Source: Clostridiales bacterium | GTDB taxonomy: Bacteria; Bacillota; Clostridia; Lachnospirales; Lachnospiraceae | Assembly (NCBI GenBank): GCA_018376135.1 | Contig: JAHABX010000007.1 | Span: 61,057-125,056 of the forward strand | Direction: 5' to 3' | Length of the DNA: 64,000 nucleotides | In this document: one piece after another, positions 43,606 to 53,267 of the stretch | How positions within the stretch are numbered: position 1 is the first letter of the stretch | Layout: each line of letters opens with the position of its first letter | Translations under genes and position numbers: made by a program | Notes under the pieces: generated by a model | Told to the model about the DNA's origin: nothing | The model's input: only the letters and a program-made list of their open reading frames with translations | Database searches by the model: none

Positions 43606-44136
43606 CTATTCCTCAATCTTTTCCCCATTTACCGCTATTTTCAGCGCTTCTTCTTCCTCTTCCGACAGATTGATATAGGATTCTCCCCGGATGATTTCCT
43701 TAATATAGGAATAACAGCCTTCCCGGCTGTACATGGAGCTGACCATAATACCATTGTTATTCTTATCCAAAAGCGCAAGCGCATAACTTAGCTTTCCGCT
43801 CATTTCCCGGAATGCATCGTATTTTACCAATCCTGTTTTCTGATATACACTCATGAGATTTTCTGATATCTCATCTATTTTCCTCTGCTTCTTTTCATCG
43901 GATGCTTCCAGCTTTTCGATACGCTGAAACTGTTTCCATATGGTATCCTCCATGGATTCCATATCTTTTCCTCTCATAAAACGGTCGTATCCCCGATACA
44001 GCTGTTTCATCTTACATAATGTCCGAATATGCAGAACAATCAATACAAGAGTTACTACAAAAAGTCCAATTATTATGTAAGCCGGATCAATTCCGTAAGC
44101 TGCCAGATATTCTAAAATAGGACTGTTCATATTCAT
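43606..44136 (-). CDS. DUF4446 family membrane-anchored protein
   Basis: 176 residues. One N-terminal transmembrane helix (residues about 19-40), then a coiled-coil region and a globular end. DUF4446 proteins occur just downstream of parB in many Clostridia. Function unknown. It lies 25 bases after parB on the same strand. Confidence 0.82.
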   Translation of the reverse strand: MNMNSPILEYLAAYGIDPAYIIIGLFVVTLVLIVLHIRTLCKMKQLYRGYDRFMRGKDMESMEDTIWKQFQRIEKLEASDEKKQRKIDEISENLMSVYQKTGLVKYDAFREMSGKLSYALALLDKNNNGIMVSSMYSREGCYSYIKEIIRGESYINLSEEEEEALKIAVNGEKIEE

Positions 44137-44161
44137 TTCTCCTTTGTTTTCTAATTTTATG

Positions 44162-45067
44162 TCACTTCATCAGTATTTCCATCAGACGTTCCAGCTCTTC
44201 AATCGAATAATATTCGATTTCAATCCTTCCCTTTTGGTCATTTTTACGGTTTATGGAAACTTTTGTTCCGAGTGCCGCTTTCATTTTTTCTTCCAAATCC
44301 TGAAAAACTGCCTTTTGCTGCGAATCTTCCTCTCTTTTTACCGGTTTTTCTTTTCCTATATTTTTTACCAGCTTTTCCACATCTCTGACACTCAGTTTTT
44401 CATTAAATATCTTGTTTGCAGTCTGGAATTGAAGCTCCGGATCTTCAATTGCAAGAAGTGCCCTCGCATGTCCGGTAGTCAGCATTTCATCCACTACCAT
44501 CTGCTGTACTCTTTCGTCCAGCTTCAGAAGGCGCATGGAGTTTGTCACTGCAGTTCTGCTTTTTGAAACTCTCTCTGCAATTTCCTCCTGTTTTAACTGA
44601 AATTCTGTCAGAAGACGCTTATACGCAATTGCTTCTTCAATTGGATTCAGATTTTCTCTCTGAATATTTTCAATCAAAGATATTTCCACGATCTCCTGGT
44701 CGGTCATCTTGCGAATGATAACCGGAACTTCCTTTAGTCCTGCAAGCTTTGCTGCTCTCCACCGACGCTCTCCGGCTATGATCTCATAGTAGCCTTTTCT
44801 TTCCTGTACGATCAGCGGCTGTAATACGCCAAACTGTCGGATAGATTCTGCCAGCTCCTGCAGCGCTTTTTCATCGAACTTTTTTCTTGGCTGTTCCCGG
44901 TTTGGCTCTACCTTGTTTATTTTCAGCTTTACTTCAACCGGCTTCTCTACAATTTTTTCTACTACCTTTTCTACTACTTTTACTTTCTTCTCACTTTCAG
45001 GGACTTTCCCATTATCCGGTATAAGACTGTCCAGACCTTTTCCGAGTCCGCCTCTTCTTACTGCCAT
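44162..45067 (-). CDS. parB: Chromosome-partitioning protein ParB (Spo0J)
   Basis: 301 residues. ParB N-terminal CTPase domain with the GERRWRAAKLAG box and QFGVLQPLIV, a central helix-turn-helix (LKQEEIAERVSKSRTAVTN) that reads parS, and a C-terminal dimer domain. It spreads from parS, loads SMC and directs origin segregation with ParA. The start overlaps parA by 10 bases. Confidence 0.96.
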   Translation of the reverse strand: MAVRRGGLGKGLDSLIPDNGKVPESEKKVKVVEKVVEKIVEKPVEVKLKINKVEPNREQPRKKFDEKALQELAESIRQFGVLQPLIVQERKGYYEIIAGERRWRAAKLAGLKEVPVIIRKMTDQEIVEISLIENIQRENLNPIEEAIAYKRLLTEFQLKQEEIAERVSKSRTAVTNSMRLLKLDERVQQMVVDEMLTTGHARALLAIEDPELQFQTANKIFNEKLSVRDVEKLVKNIGKEKPVKREEDSQQKAVFQDLEEKMKAALGTKVSINRKNDQKGRIEIEYYSIEELERLMEILMK

Positions 45068-45834
45068 TCTTCTTCTCCTTTATGCAATACTTCCTGTGCC
45101 AGCATCCGATAACTCTCTGCACCCGCCGACCTTGTATCATACAAATTAATCGGAAGCCCGTGACTTGGTGCTTCCGCCAAACGTACATTTCTTGGAATAA
45201 TTGTCTTATAGATATTCTGATGCAGATATCCTTTTACATTTTCCACTACCTGCAGAGACAGATTCGTTCTTGCATCATACATGGTAAATACAATGCCTTC
45301 TATCTCCAGATTCGGATTTAGTCTTTGCTGTACCAGTTCAATAGTATGAATCAACTGGCTTAATCCTTCCAATGCATAATATTCGCATTGAATTGGCACA
45401 AGTATCGTATCTGCCGTAGTCAATGCATTGACCGTCAGCATATTTAATGAAGGAGGACAGTCTATAATAATAAAATCATACTGTTCTCTGATCTTATCCA
45501 CTTCCTTCTTTAATATATACTCCTTCTCTTCAATACCGATCAATTCAATCTCTGCACCTGCCAGATTCACATTAGAAGCAATCAGCGACTGATTCTCTAT
45601 CTCTGTTTCAATAATACAATCTTCTATCCTGCATTCTCCCAGCATCAGATCATATACATTGTTATCTACTTCATTTTTGTCAACGCCGAGACCACTGGTG
45701 GTATTTCCCTGTGGGTCAATATCAATCGTCAATACTTTTTGTCCCACTTCTGACAAACAGGCTGACAGATTAATAGCTGTGGTAGTTTTACCAACGCCGC
45801 CCTTCTGATTCGCTATTGCAATTATCCTTCCCAC
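45058..45834 (-). CDS. parA: Chromosome-partitioning ATPase ParA (Soj)
   Basis: 258 residues. Deviant Walker A KGGVGKTT at residue 11, Walker B IIIDCPPSLN. As a DNA-binding ATPase it moves ParB-parS complexes, and in Bacillus its homologue also acts on DnaA. The two parS sites lie just upstream, one overlapping its promoter. Confidence 0.97.
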   Translation of the reverse strand: MGRIIAIANQKGGVGKTTTAINLSACLSEVGQKVLTIDIDPQGNTTSGLGVDKNEVDNNVYDLMLGECRIEDCIIETEIENQSLIASNVNLAGAEIELIGIEEKEYILKKEVDKIREQYDFIIIDCPPSLNMLTVNALTTADTILVPIQCEYYALEGLSQLIHTIELVQQRLNPNLEIEGIVFTMYDARTNLSLQVVENVKGYLHQNIYKTIIPRNVRLAEAPSHGLPINLYDTRSAGAESYRMLAQEVLHKGEEEWQ

Positions 45835-45879
45835 AATTTTCTCCTTAAACTATATTTAAAAATTTAACTTTCTATTCGT

Positions 45880-45908
45880 ATTATAGCACACCTATGTTTC
45901 ACGTGAAA
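45880..45908 (-). promoter_or_regulatory. parAB promoter overlapping parS
   Basis: Minus strand TTTCAC (45908-45903), 17-base spacer, TATAAT (45885-45880). The -35 is part of the parS palindrome, so ParB bound there would cover it. Confidence 0.65.
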
Positions 45909-45910
45909 CA
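45895..45910. other. parS site 1
   Basis: Exact 16-base palindrome TGTTTCACGTGAAACA, the consensus ParB/Spo0J binding site. Confidence 0.97.
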
Positions 45911-45939
45911 TGCATATAAAAATTTTTATTATTTTTTCA

Positions 45940-45955
45940 TGTTTCACGTGAAACA
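45940..45955. other. parS site 2
   Basis: Second exact copy of the 16-base palindrome, 45 bases from the first, between parA and the divergent hydrolase gene. Confidence 0.97.
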
Positions 45956-46027
45956 TTACTCTCAGTATACTGATTACAGATCTATTTAAAATTCATTTTA
46001 CAGATAAAATATCTGAATATTTTTCTA

Positions 46028-46056
46028 TTGAACATGTCTGCAATATAGTATACAAT
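46028..46056 (+). promoter_or_regulatory. Promoter of the alpha/beta hydrolase gene
   Basis: TTGAAC (46028-46033), 17-base spacer, TACAAT (46051-46056). Confidence 0.65.
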
Positions 46057-46081
46057 CATTAATAAGAAAAGAGGTGCGAAC

Positions 46082-47047
46082 TTGAATAATAAAAAGCTTA
46101 CAATTACACTATCTATTATCGGGCTGACCAGTGCCGCATTGACCGGACTTTTTACAATCAATAAGGTAATCAACAAGCTTGCAACAGCAAAAGGTCTTTT
46201 AGATAATAAAAACAGGGAAATATACCACTGGAGATTTGGAGATATCAGTTATAAAACAGCTGGAGAAGGAAAACCTGTCCTTTTAATACATAATTTAAAG
46301 GAAGACAGCTCCTCTGTTGAATGGTCTGAGATTGTATCACGATTATCAAGGACAAATACCGTATATAGCATCGATCTTTTAGGCTGCGGACTGTCCGATC
46401 GACCAGGTATTACCTATACCAGTTACATGTATACACAGCTGATCAATGATTTTATCAGAAATGTCATTAAACGGAAGACCAGTGTGATTGCCACCGGCAA
46501 ATCTTCTGCTTTTTTACTCGGAGCATGTGATGTAAATGAGGATGCTTTTGAAGAATTGATTCTGATCAACCCGGAAAGCATTCATAATCTGAACAAAGCG
46601 CCATCCAAAAGAACCAAAACCGCAGAACTAATCCTGAAAACTCCGATCATTGGTACTTTTATCTATCATCTGATAACAACACGGAAAACGGTAGAGCAGA
46701 ATTTCACCGAAAAATACTTTTATGACCCGGAAAATATTTCAGAAGCATTGATTGAGTGCTACTATGAATCTGCGCATCTTGCCGATGGAAGCGCCAAAAA
46801 TCTATGCACCAGTCTGGTTGGACGATATTCTAACGCAAATATTGTCCGGACATTAAAAAATATTAATAAAAATATTCATATTATAGCCGGACATGAACTT
46901 CCTGGTATTGAAGCAGATATGAAGGAATACCAATACTATAATCCGGCAGTTGAAGTGGAATACATTGAATTTACGAAGCTGCTTCCTCAGTTGGAAGCTC
47001 CTGATGAACTTATGAAGCTCATTGATCTGTATCTTTGCAGCAATTAG
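46082..47047 (+). CDS. Alpha/beta hydrolase fold protein, membrane anchored
   Basis: 321 residues, TTG start with GAGGTG upstream. An N-terminal hydrophobic helix (residues about 8-30) anchors it, then an alpha/beta hydrolase fold: the oxyanion strand VLLIHNLKEDSSS, DLLGCGLSDRP and the nucleophile elbow ATGKSSAFLLG. The elbow is GKSSA rather than the usual GxSxG, and the usual histidine near the C-terminus is not obvious, so catalysis is uncertain. It is the only plus-strand gene between tRNA-Arg and oriC. Confidence 0.72.
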   Translation: MNNKKLTITLSIIGLTSAALTGLFTINKVINKLATAKGLLDNKNREIYHWRFGDISYKTAGEGKPVLLIHNLKEDSSSVEWSEIVSRLSRTNTVYSIDLLGCGLSDRPGITYTSYMYTQLINDFIRNVIKRKTSVIATGKSSAFLLGACDVNEDAFEELILINPESIHNLNKAPSKRTKTAELILKTPIIGTFIYHLITTRKTVEQNFTEKYFYDPENISEALIECYYESAHLADGSAKNLCTSLVGRYSNANIVRTLKNINKNIHIIAGHELPGIEADMKEYQYYNPAVEVEYIEFTKLLPQLEAPDELMKLIDLYLCSN

Positions 47048-47094
47048 AAGCATCATCTGTTATTACATGATAAAAATCGGAATTTTCAATAATG

Positions 47095-47139
47095 TAAAAA
47101 ATCCTGAGACCTGTATATTGTAACAGGCTCAGGATTTTC
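47095..47139. terminator. Terminator between convergent hydrolase and rsmG genes
   Basis: AAAATCCTGAG-A-CCTGT pairs with ACAGG-CTCAGGATTTT across an 8-base loop, one bulge, A run before and T run after, so it can act in both directions. Confidence 0.85.
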
Positions 47140-47159
47140 TGCTTCATATGGAATTTTAA

Positions 47160-47882
47160 TCAGCAAAGAGGAGATTTTGCAGGCATTCCGGATTTTCGAG
47201 GATACTTTTTGGGACATCCATTCACCTTTGCAATTCTTACAAGAGAACGATGAATATCTGATTCTGGAAGGCAGAAGCTTTTACAGTCTTCCAGCTTCCC
47301 GCCAAGTAAAAATACCGCTCCCTTCGCCCCATTCAGCTCATCATGGATCTCACCGGATTTATATGAAATAAACTCTCCTCCTATACGTACATAAGGAAGA
47401 CAATATTCACTCAAAGTTGCCAGGTTTGCCACCGCACGGGATACACAGAGATCAAAGTGTTCCCTCTTCCGTTCCGGTTTTGCATAATCCTCCGCTCTGC
47501 CGTGTATGGTTTCAATATCTTCAAGTCCTGTAACCGATATTACTTTATCAAGAAACTGGATTCTCTTATTTAACGAATCCAGTAATGTGACTTTTATATG
47601 AGGAAATGCAATTTTCAAGGGCAGTCCCGGAAAACCGGCACCGGTTCCCACATCGATCAGGTTATTCACATTTTTCATGTCCTTGATGAAAGTAATCGAC
47701 AGACTATCCACAAAATGTTTCTGAACTACTTCCTCAAATTCGGTAATTCCGGTCAGATTCATGAATTGATTCCATTCTGTCAAAAGCTCAAAATACTGAT
47801 AAAACTGTTCTGCCTGTCTGTCTGTAATTTCCAGATCAAGCGCACCTATTTTTTCTTTGATATATTCCAGTTTTTGTACCAT
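47160..47882 (-). CDS. rsmG: 16S rRNA (guanine527-N7)-methyltransferase
   Basis: About 240 residues. SAM motif I DVGTGAGFPGLPLKI near residue 75 and the family segment SRAVANLATLSEYCLP. It methylates G527 of 16S rRNA. The ATG at 47882 was taken; a GTG two codons upstream is the other option. It follows mnmG by about ten bases, part of the mnmE-mnmG-rsmG operon. Confidence 0.95.
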   Translation of the reverse strand: MVQKLEYIKEKIGALDLEITDRQAEQFYQYFELLTEWNQFMNLTGITEFEEVVQKHFVDSLSITFIKDMKNVNNLIDVGTGAGFPGLPLKIAFPHIKVTLLDSLNKRIQFLDKVISVTGLEDIETIHGRAEDYAKPERKREHFDLCVSRAVANLATLSEYCLPYVRIGGEFISYKSGEIHDELNGAKGAVFLLGGKLEDCKSFCLPESDIHRSLVRIAKVNGCPKKYPRKSGMPAKSPLC

Positions 47883-47892
47883 ACTCACTATC

Positions 47893-49779
47893 CTATCTGC
47901 TCTGCAATTTTCTCTGCTCCAGATATACCAGAAGCACAGAAATATCTGCCGGAGAAACTCCTGATATTCGGGAAGCCTGTCCTATAGAAATTGGTTTACA
48001 TAACTTTAATTTTTGAACTGCCTCTATTCTAAGACTGGGGATTTCATCATAATCCATATCCTCAGGTATTTTCTTTGTCTCCAGTTTTTTAAACTGTTCT
48101 ACCTGCTTTAGCTGTCTTTTGATATAACCGTCATATTTGATATCGATTTCCACCTGTTCCGTCACATCTTCCGGTAATTCAGGCCGATCCGGATCAATCG
48201 ATGCCAGATATGTATATTTCATCTCCGGCCGACGCAAAATCTCTGCAAGAGAAGCGGCTGTTTTCAGAGAGGCACTGCCATGGGATTCTAAAAATTCCTG
48301 AACATTCCCGGAAGCTCCTACCATTGTATTTTCCAGACGCTCCTTTTCCCGTTCGATCAACTTCATCTTTTCCTGCAGCTTTTCATACCGCTCTTCTGAA
48401 ATAAGCCCCACCTTATATCCAACAGGAGTCAGACGCTGATCCGCATTATCCTGTCGAAGCAGTAATCTGTACTCTGAGCGTGATGTCATCATACGGTATG
48501 GTTCATGATTTTCCTTTGTAACCAGATCATCGATCAAAACTCCAATATATCCCTGAGAACGATCGATGACAATTTGTTCTTTTCCAAGTATTTCCATGGA
48601 TGCGTTGATTCCGGCAATCAGTCCCTGCCCGGCTGCTTCTTCATATCCGGAGCTTCCGTTAAACTGTCCGCCGCTGAAAAGTCCGCGGATGTTCTTGAAT
48701 TCCAGTGTGGGATACAGCTGCTGTGGATTGATACAGTCATATTCAATTGCATAAGCATTTCTCACAATGTTGGCATGCTCCAGCCCGGGAACCGAATGAT
48801 ACATCTCATGCTGAACATCCTCCGGAAGAGAACTGGACATACCTCCCACATACATTTCATTGGTATGAAGTCCTTCCGGCTCAATGAACACCTGATGCCT
48901 GTTTTTATCAGCAAATCTTACCACTTTATCTTCAATGGACGGACAATATCTGGGACCGGTTCCCTCTATGACACCGGAATACAAAGGAGAACGATCCAGA
49001 TTTGCGCGGATGATCTCATGTGTTTTCTCATTGGTATAGGTCAGCCAGCAGGAAGCCTGCTCAATCTGTACCTCCTCCGGGTCAGTCGTAAAGGAAAAAG
49101 GAACAACTCTCTGATCGCCAAACTGCTCTTCCATTTTACTGAAATCAACAGAACGTCTGTCGATCCTTGCAGGAGTACCGGTTTTAAAACGATACATTTC
49201 AATTCCCAGCTTTTTCAGAGAATCCGTCAGATAATTTGCAGCCTGTAATCCATTGGGACCGGTTGCATTACTGATATCACCATAAATGCATCTTGCTTTC
49301 AGATAGGTGCCGGTACACAGAATGACTGCTTTTGCATGATAAACTGCACCCGAATACAGTTTTACTCCGGTTACCTGTCCATTTTCTGACAGAATTTCCG
49401 TCACCTCTGCCTGTACGATCTGAAGATGATCCGTATTTTCCAGAACTTTTCTCATGGCACGGCTGTACTCCGCCTTATCTGCCTGTGCCCGAAGAGAATG
49501 AACAGCAGGTCCCTTGGATACATTTAACATTTTAGACTGAATAAAGGTTTGGTCTATGACCTTTCCCATTTCACCTCCAAGTGCATCCAGTTCCCGGACC
49601 AGATGACCTTTGGAGCTTCCGCCGATATTGGGATTGCACGGCATAAGTGCAATACTGTCCACACTGACGGTAAAAACCACCGTTTCCAGACCAAGCCTTG
49701 CACATGCAAGGGCAGCTTCACAGCCTGCATGCCCTGCTCCTACTACCACTGCATCTACATATTTTTCTAAAACTGGCAT
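47893..49779 (-). CDS. mnmG: tRNA uridine-5-carboxymethylaminomethyl modification enzyme MnmG
   Basis: 628 residues. N-terminal FAD-binding motif VVVGAGHAGCEAA, the conserved GTYLKARCIYGD and GLFSGGQFNGSSGYEEAAGQ split in two motifs, and a C-terminal helical domain that meets MnmE. With MnmE it modifies the wobble uridine of several tRNAs. GGAGAG ribosome site. It is complete, of normal length. Confidence 0.97.
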   Translation of the reverse strand: MPVLEKYVDAVVVGAGHAGCEAALACARLGLETVVFTVSVDSIALMPCNPNIGGSSKGHLVRELDALGGEMGKVIDQTFIQSKMLNVSKGPAVHSLRAQADKAEYSRAMRKVLENTDHLQIVQAEVTEILSENGQVTGVKLYSGAVYHAKAVILCTGTYLKARCIYGDISNATGPNGLQAANYLTDSLKKLGIEMYRFKTGTPARIDRRSVDFSKMEEQFGDQRVVPFSFTTDPEEVQIEQASCWLTYTNEKTHEIIRANLDRSPLYSGVIEGTGPRYCPSIEDKVVRFADKNRHQVFIEPEGLHTNEMYVGGMSSSLPEDVQHEMYHSVPGLEHANIVRNAYAIEYDCINPQQLYPTLEFKNIRGLFSGGQFNGSSGYEEAAGQGLIAGINASMEILGKEQIVIDRSQGYIGVLIDDLVTKENHEPYRMMTSRSEYRLLLRQDNADQRLTPVGYKVGLISEERYEKLQEKMKLIEREKERLENTMVGASGNVQEFLESHGSASLKTAASLAEILRRPEMKYTYLASIDPDRPELPEDVTEQVEIDIKYDGYIKRQLKQVEQFKKLETKKIPEDMDYDEIPSLRIEAVQKLKLCKPISIGQASRISGVSPADISVLLVYLEQRKLQSR

Positions 49780-49794
49780 TCTCGATTCTCTCCT

Positions 49795-51174
49795 CTATTT
49801 TCCCATACAGAATTTGCCAAAAATTTCGTTGACCAGATCCTCTCCAACGGATTCTCCAAGAATACTTCCAAGCGCCTCATAGGCATCCATCAAATCGATA
49901 GAATAAAAATCCTCAGGCATTCCAAGAGAAATACTTGTCTTCACTTTTTCGAGACTCTCTCCCGCTTCTTTCATAGCCGTTTTATGACGAATATTTGTCA
50001 GATATACTTCATCATTGAAGGAGACCTTCCCTGCCAGGAACATTTTTTCCAAAAGCATTCCAAATTCCCGGATTCCATCTTCTGTTTTCGCAGAAACACA
50101 GACACATGGTTTATTCAGACGCTTCTGTACCATTTCCTGTGTAGTTACAGACTGAAGATCTGTCTTATTTAAAAGAACAATTACTTTTTTATCCTTTAAA
50201 AGAGAAATAATTTCATCATCATTTTCATCCAGATCGGCGGAACTGTCAACTACATATAAAATCAAATCTGCATCACGGGCATTTTCCTTCGCCCGGTCAA
50301 CTCCAATCTTTTCCACCAGATCCTCTGTGTGGCGAATTCCCGCTGTATCCACGATATTCAGACTCAATCCTCTGATCTGAATCTGTTCCTCCAGTGTATC
50401 TCTGGTAGTTCCGGCAATATCTGTTACAATTGCACGATCCTCTCCCACAAGTACATTCAAAAGAGAAGATTTTCCTGCATTGGGTTTGCCAATAATGACG
50501 GTACGAATTCCTTCTCTGAGTACCTTTCCCTGATCAGAAGTTATCAACAGGTCATCGATTTCCAGAAGAAGATGATCCACCTTTTCCCCAAGCTCTTCCG
50601 GATAACCATCCAGACTGATATGCTCCGGATCATCCAGGGCAGATTCAATGAATGCAATCTCATACAGGACCTTCTCCCGAATAGCTCTTATTTTCTGCAA
50701 AATGGATCCCTTTAACTGACGTACCGAACTTTTTAATGCATATTCATTCTTTGCCTGAATCACATCAATGACTGCCTCTGCCTGTGACAGATCAATTCTT
50801 CCATTTAAAAAGGCTCTCTTTGTAAATTCACCTGGTTCTGCAGGTCTTGCCCCATGACGAATCACCAGCTCCAGTATTTTCTTCATGACCAGAACACCGC
50901 CGTGACAATCGATCTCCACCGTGTCCTCTGCCGTATAACTGTGAGGTCCTCTCATCAGAAGAATAATTACTTCGTCCAGAAGCTCATCCCCGTCTGCAAC
51001 CATTCCATAATGAATGGTATAAGTTTTCTGCTCTGTCAGTTTTTTCTCTGCTGCATGAGGCTTAAATATTTTTTCCGCAATGGCAAATGCATCCTCTCCG
51101 CTGATTCGGATGATCCCGATTCCCGAGCTGGTCATGGCTGTTGCAATTGCGGCGATTGTATCACTCTTTCTCAT
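49795..51174 (-). CDS. mnmE: tRNA modification GTPase MnmE
   Basis: 459 residues. N-terminal tetrahydrofolate-binding domain (SSGIGIIRISG), helical domain, and inserted G domain with GKPNAGKSS, DIAGTTRDT, DTAG and NKTD. The C-terminal CMGK is the conserved C-x-G-K end. The ATG at 51174 was chosen over the track start 51261, since the family begins about MRKSDTIAAIAT and the longer start would overlap jag. Confidence 0.97.
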   Translation of the reverse strand: MRKSDTIAAIATAMTSSGIGIIRISGEDAFAIAEKIFKPHAAEKKLTEQKTYTIHYGMVADGDELLDEVIILLMRGPHSYTAEDTVEIDCHGGVLVMKKILELVIRHGARPAEPGEFTKRAFLNGRIDLSQAEAVIDVIQAKNEYALKSSVRQLKGSILQKIRAIREKVLYEIAFIESALDDPEHISLDGYPEELGEKVDHLLLEIDDLLITSDQGKVLREGIRTVIIGKPNAGKSSLLNVLVGEDRAIVTDIAGTTRDTLEEQIQIRGLSLNIVDTAGIRHTEDLVEKIGVDRAKENARDADLILYVVDSSADLDENDDEIISLLKDKKVIVLLNKTDLQSVTTQEMVQKRLNKPCVCVSAKTEDGIREFGMLLEKMFLAGKVSFNDEVYLTNIRHKTAMKEAGESLEKVKTSISLGMPEDFYSIDLMDAYEALGSILGESVGEDLVNEIFGKFCMGK

Positions 51175-51244
51175 CTTTGCATCTGCTCCGTTTTCTGTGA
51201 AAGTCCCGTCACATCCATGTCTGTTTAGAAAGAAAGAAGGACGC

Positions 51245-51964
51245 TTACTCGCGTCCTCCACCTCTTCTGCTGTTATTTCTGTTACCGCTTCTATTATTGT
51301 TGTATGGACGGCGGCGATTATTATTATCCCTTACACGAACACCTTCTTTTAAGGTAACAACTACACGGCGGAAAGGCTCTTCTCCCTCACTGTGAGTTTC
51401 CACATAACGGTCATTCTGAAGTGCAGAATGAATCACTCTTCTCTCATAAGGATTCATCGGCTCCAGCGTTACCGGTTTACCGGTTCTCTTGACCTTAAAG
51501 GAAATATTCTTGGCAAGATTCTCAAGAGTATCCTTTCTTCTCTGACGATAATTCTCAGTATCCACCTTCACGCGGATATAATCATCCACATCCTTATTTA
51601 CTACAAAGCTTACCAGATACTGCAGAGAATCCAGTGTCTGTCCTCTCTTGCCGATCAATACACCCATATCCTCTCCGGAAAGATCGATATTCATTGTTCT
51701 TTCTTCCGGATTTTCTTCAATATTGACATTTACCTGAATCTGCATCGCAGCAAATACATCCTTGAGAAATTCTTCTGTCTTTTCTCTGGTATCCAGAATC
51801 TTACGGGCACGGATCTTTGCCGGTTTGCTTCCGATTCCAAGAAAACCGCTACTTCCTTTTTCTATGACCTCATACTCCATCTTGTCAGAAGTAGTCTCAA
51901 GCTGAATTGCTGCTTCCATCTTAGCATCTTCTACTGTCTTACCCGTGAATTCTCTGTACTCCAT
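51245..51964 (-). CDS. jag: RNA-binding protein Jag/KhpB
   Basis: 239 residues. Jag N-terminal domain (residues 1-52, EYREFTGKTVEDAKMEAAIQ), KH domain with GKRGQTLDSLQYLV, and R3H domain (ERRVIHSALQNDRYVETHSEG cut short: RRVIHSALQ). The tail is rich in R, N and G (NNRRRPYNNNRSGNRNN). It binds RNA and is linked to cell-wall synthesis and YidC in Firmicutes. It lies 16 bases after yidC. Confidence 0.93.
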   Translation of the reverse strand: MEYREFTGKTVEDAKMEAAIQLETTSDKMEYEVIEKGSSGFLGIGSKPAKIRARKILDTREKTEEFLKDVFAAMQIQVNVNIEENPEERTMNIDLSGEDMGVLIGKRGQTLDSLQYLVSFVVNKDVDDYIRVKVDTENYRQRRKDTLENLAKNISFKVKRTGKPVTLEPMNPYERRVIHSALQNDRYVETHSEGEEPFRRVVVTLKEGVRVRDNNNRRRPYNNNRSGNRNNSRRGGGRE

Positions 51965-51979
51965 CCTAAGTCTTACCCC

Positions 51980-53251
51980 CTATTTCTTAGACTTTTCGTT
52001 ATATTTTGCAACCATAGCCGCCTTGGATGCGAGACTTCCCTGCTTATCTGAATTTTTGTAATAATTGGTGGAAGCTTCCATCGCTTCCTGTCTCTCTTCT
52101 TCTGTCATGGCTTTTTTCTTCTTGCTGTTATCAATCGTCTTCACGTTGGTCTTTGCAATATCGGTGATCTTCTGAGGAGGAAGTCCCTTCTTTTCACGAA
52201 TCCGATTGTTTTTCTCAATATTCTTTTTGACAATCTCATCCAGATCCAGCTTGTCCATATACTTGTTGATCGCAAACTGCTGAATACCACGCACAACTGC
52301 ACCCATGATCCAGTAGAGACCCATACCTGCAGGAAGTGTGAAACAGAACCATACAGACATCAGAGGCATCATCATATTCATAGTCTTCATGGTAGAATTC
52401 ATGGTGCTGTTGTCATCACCAGTAGACGGCTGCGGCATCATCTTCACGTTCAGCCACTGAGTCAGACCGGACAATACCGGAATCAGGATTGCACCGACCA
52501 GCATGGCAAATGCACCTGTAGCAATTGCAGTCTTTGCAATATTCCATGGAGAATTGGCAATATTGATACCAAAATTATTCATATGGCTGATAGAAGCCTG
52601 TGTACTTACGATCAGACTTTCCATCTCCGGGAATTTATCGATCAGCATCTGCCAGGTTGCGGTACCTGAATCCTGAAGCTTGTAAAGTACATCAATGATC
52701 GTATTTACATTGGAAAAATCCTTGCCTTCAATATACAGTCTGCCGTTCAGAGTCAGCTCCTGCATAAACTCAGAACCACCCGGTGCAGCCAGAATACTGT
52801 TGGCAAGCTCCATAAATACTTCCTTCGCACTTGCCACATATGCCGGTACATTCATAATGACACGGTACATGGCAAAAAGGATCGGCATCTGAATCAAAAG
52901 CTGCAGACAGCTTCCTGTAGGAGACACGCCGTATTTTGCATAGACTGCCTTTGTCTCCTCATTCATTGCCATCATAGAGTCATTGTCTCTTTTATTCTTA
53001 TACTTATTCTGAATCATCTGAATCTCCGGATTCATCTTTGCAGAAAGCTTGGAAAACTTCTGCTGTTTGATGGTCAGAGGAGTCAGAAGCAGATAAACGA
53101 TAACCGTAAATAAAATAATAGATAAACCTATATTCTGGATTCCGAATACATTGTCCATAAAACGGAACAATACATCCATGATTACTCCAAGAATTCTTGC
53201 TACATCCCCAATAATAAATGTACTGCTCTGGGTAAATAAAATACCTGTCAA
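51980..53251 (-). CDS. yidC: Membrane protein insertase YidC/Oxa1
   Basis: 423 residues with about five transmembrane segments and the Oxa1/YidC core (TVIVYLLLTPLTIKQQKFS; ACLQLLIQMPILFAMYR-like GSCLQLLIQMPILFAMYRV). It inserts proteins into the membrane with or without Sec. The start is taken as TTG at 53251, six bases after AAGGAGG; the ATG at 53284 lies inside yidD and lacks a site. The C-terminus is long and basic. Confidence 0.94.
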   Translation of the reverse strand: MTGILFTQSSTFIIGDVARILGVIMDVLFRFMDNVFGIQNIGLSIILFTVIVYLLLTPLTIKQQKFSKLSAKMNPEIQMIQNKYKNKRDNDSMMAMNEETKAVYAKYGVSPTGSCLQLLIQMPILFAMYRVIMNVPAYVASAKEVFMELANSILAAPGGSEFMQELTLNGRLYIEGKDFSNVNTIIDVLYKLQDSGTATWQMLIDKFPEMESLIVSTQASISHMNNFGINIANSPWNIAKTAIATGAFAMLVGAILIPVLSGLTQWLNVKMMPQPSTGDDNSTMNSTMKTMNMMMPLMSVWFCFTLPAGMGLYWIMGAVVRGIQQFAINKYMDKLDLDEIVKKNIEKNNRIREKKGLPPQKITDIAKTNVKTIDNSKKKKAMTEEERQEAMEASTNYYKNSDKQGSLASKAAMVAKYNEKSKK

Positions 53252-53267
53252 AGTAAACCTCCTTATA

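Noticed and set aside
48505..49248. Plus-strand frame of 247 codons inside mnmG
   Set aside because: Antisense shadow of mnmG, which is complete and conserved.
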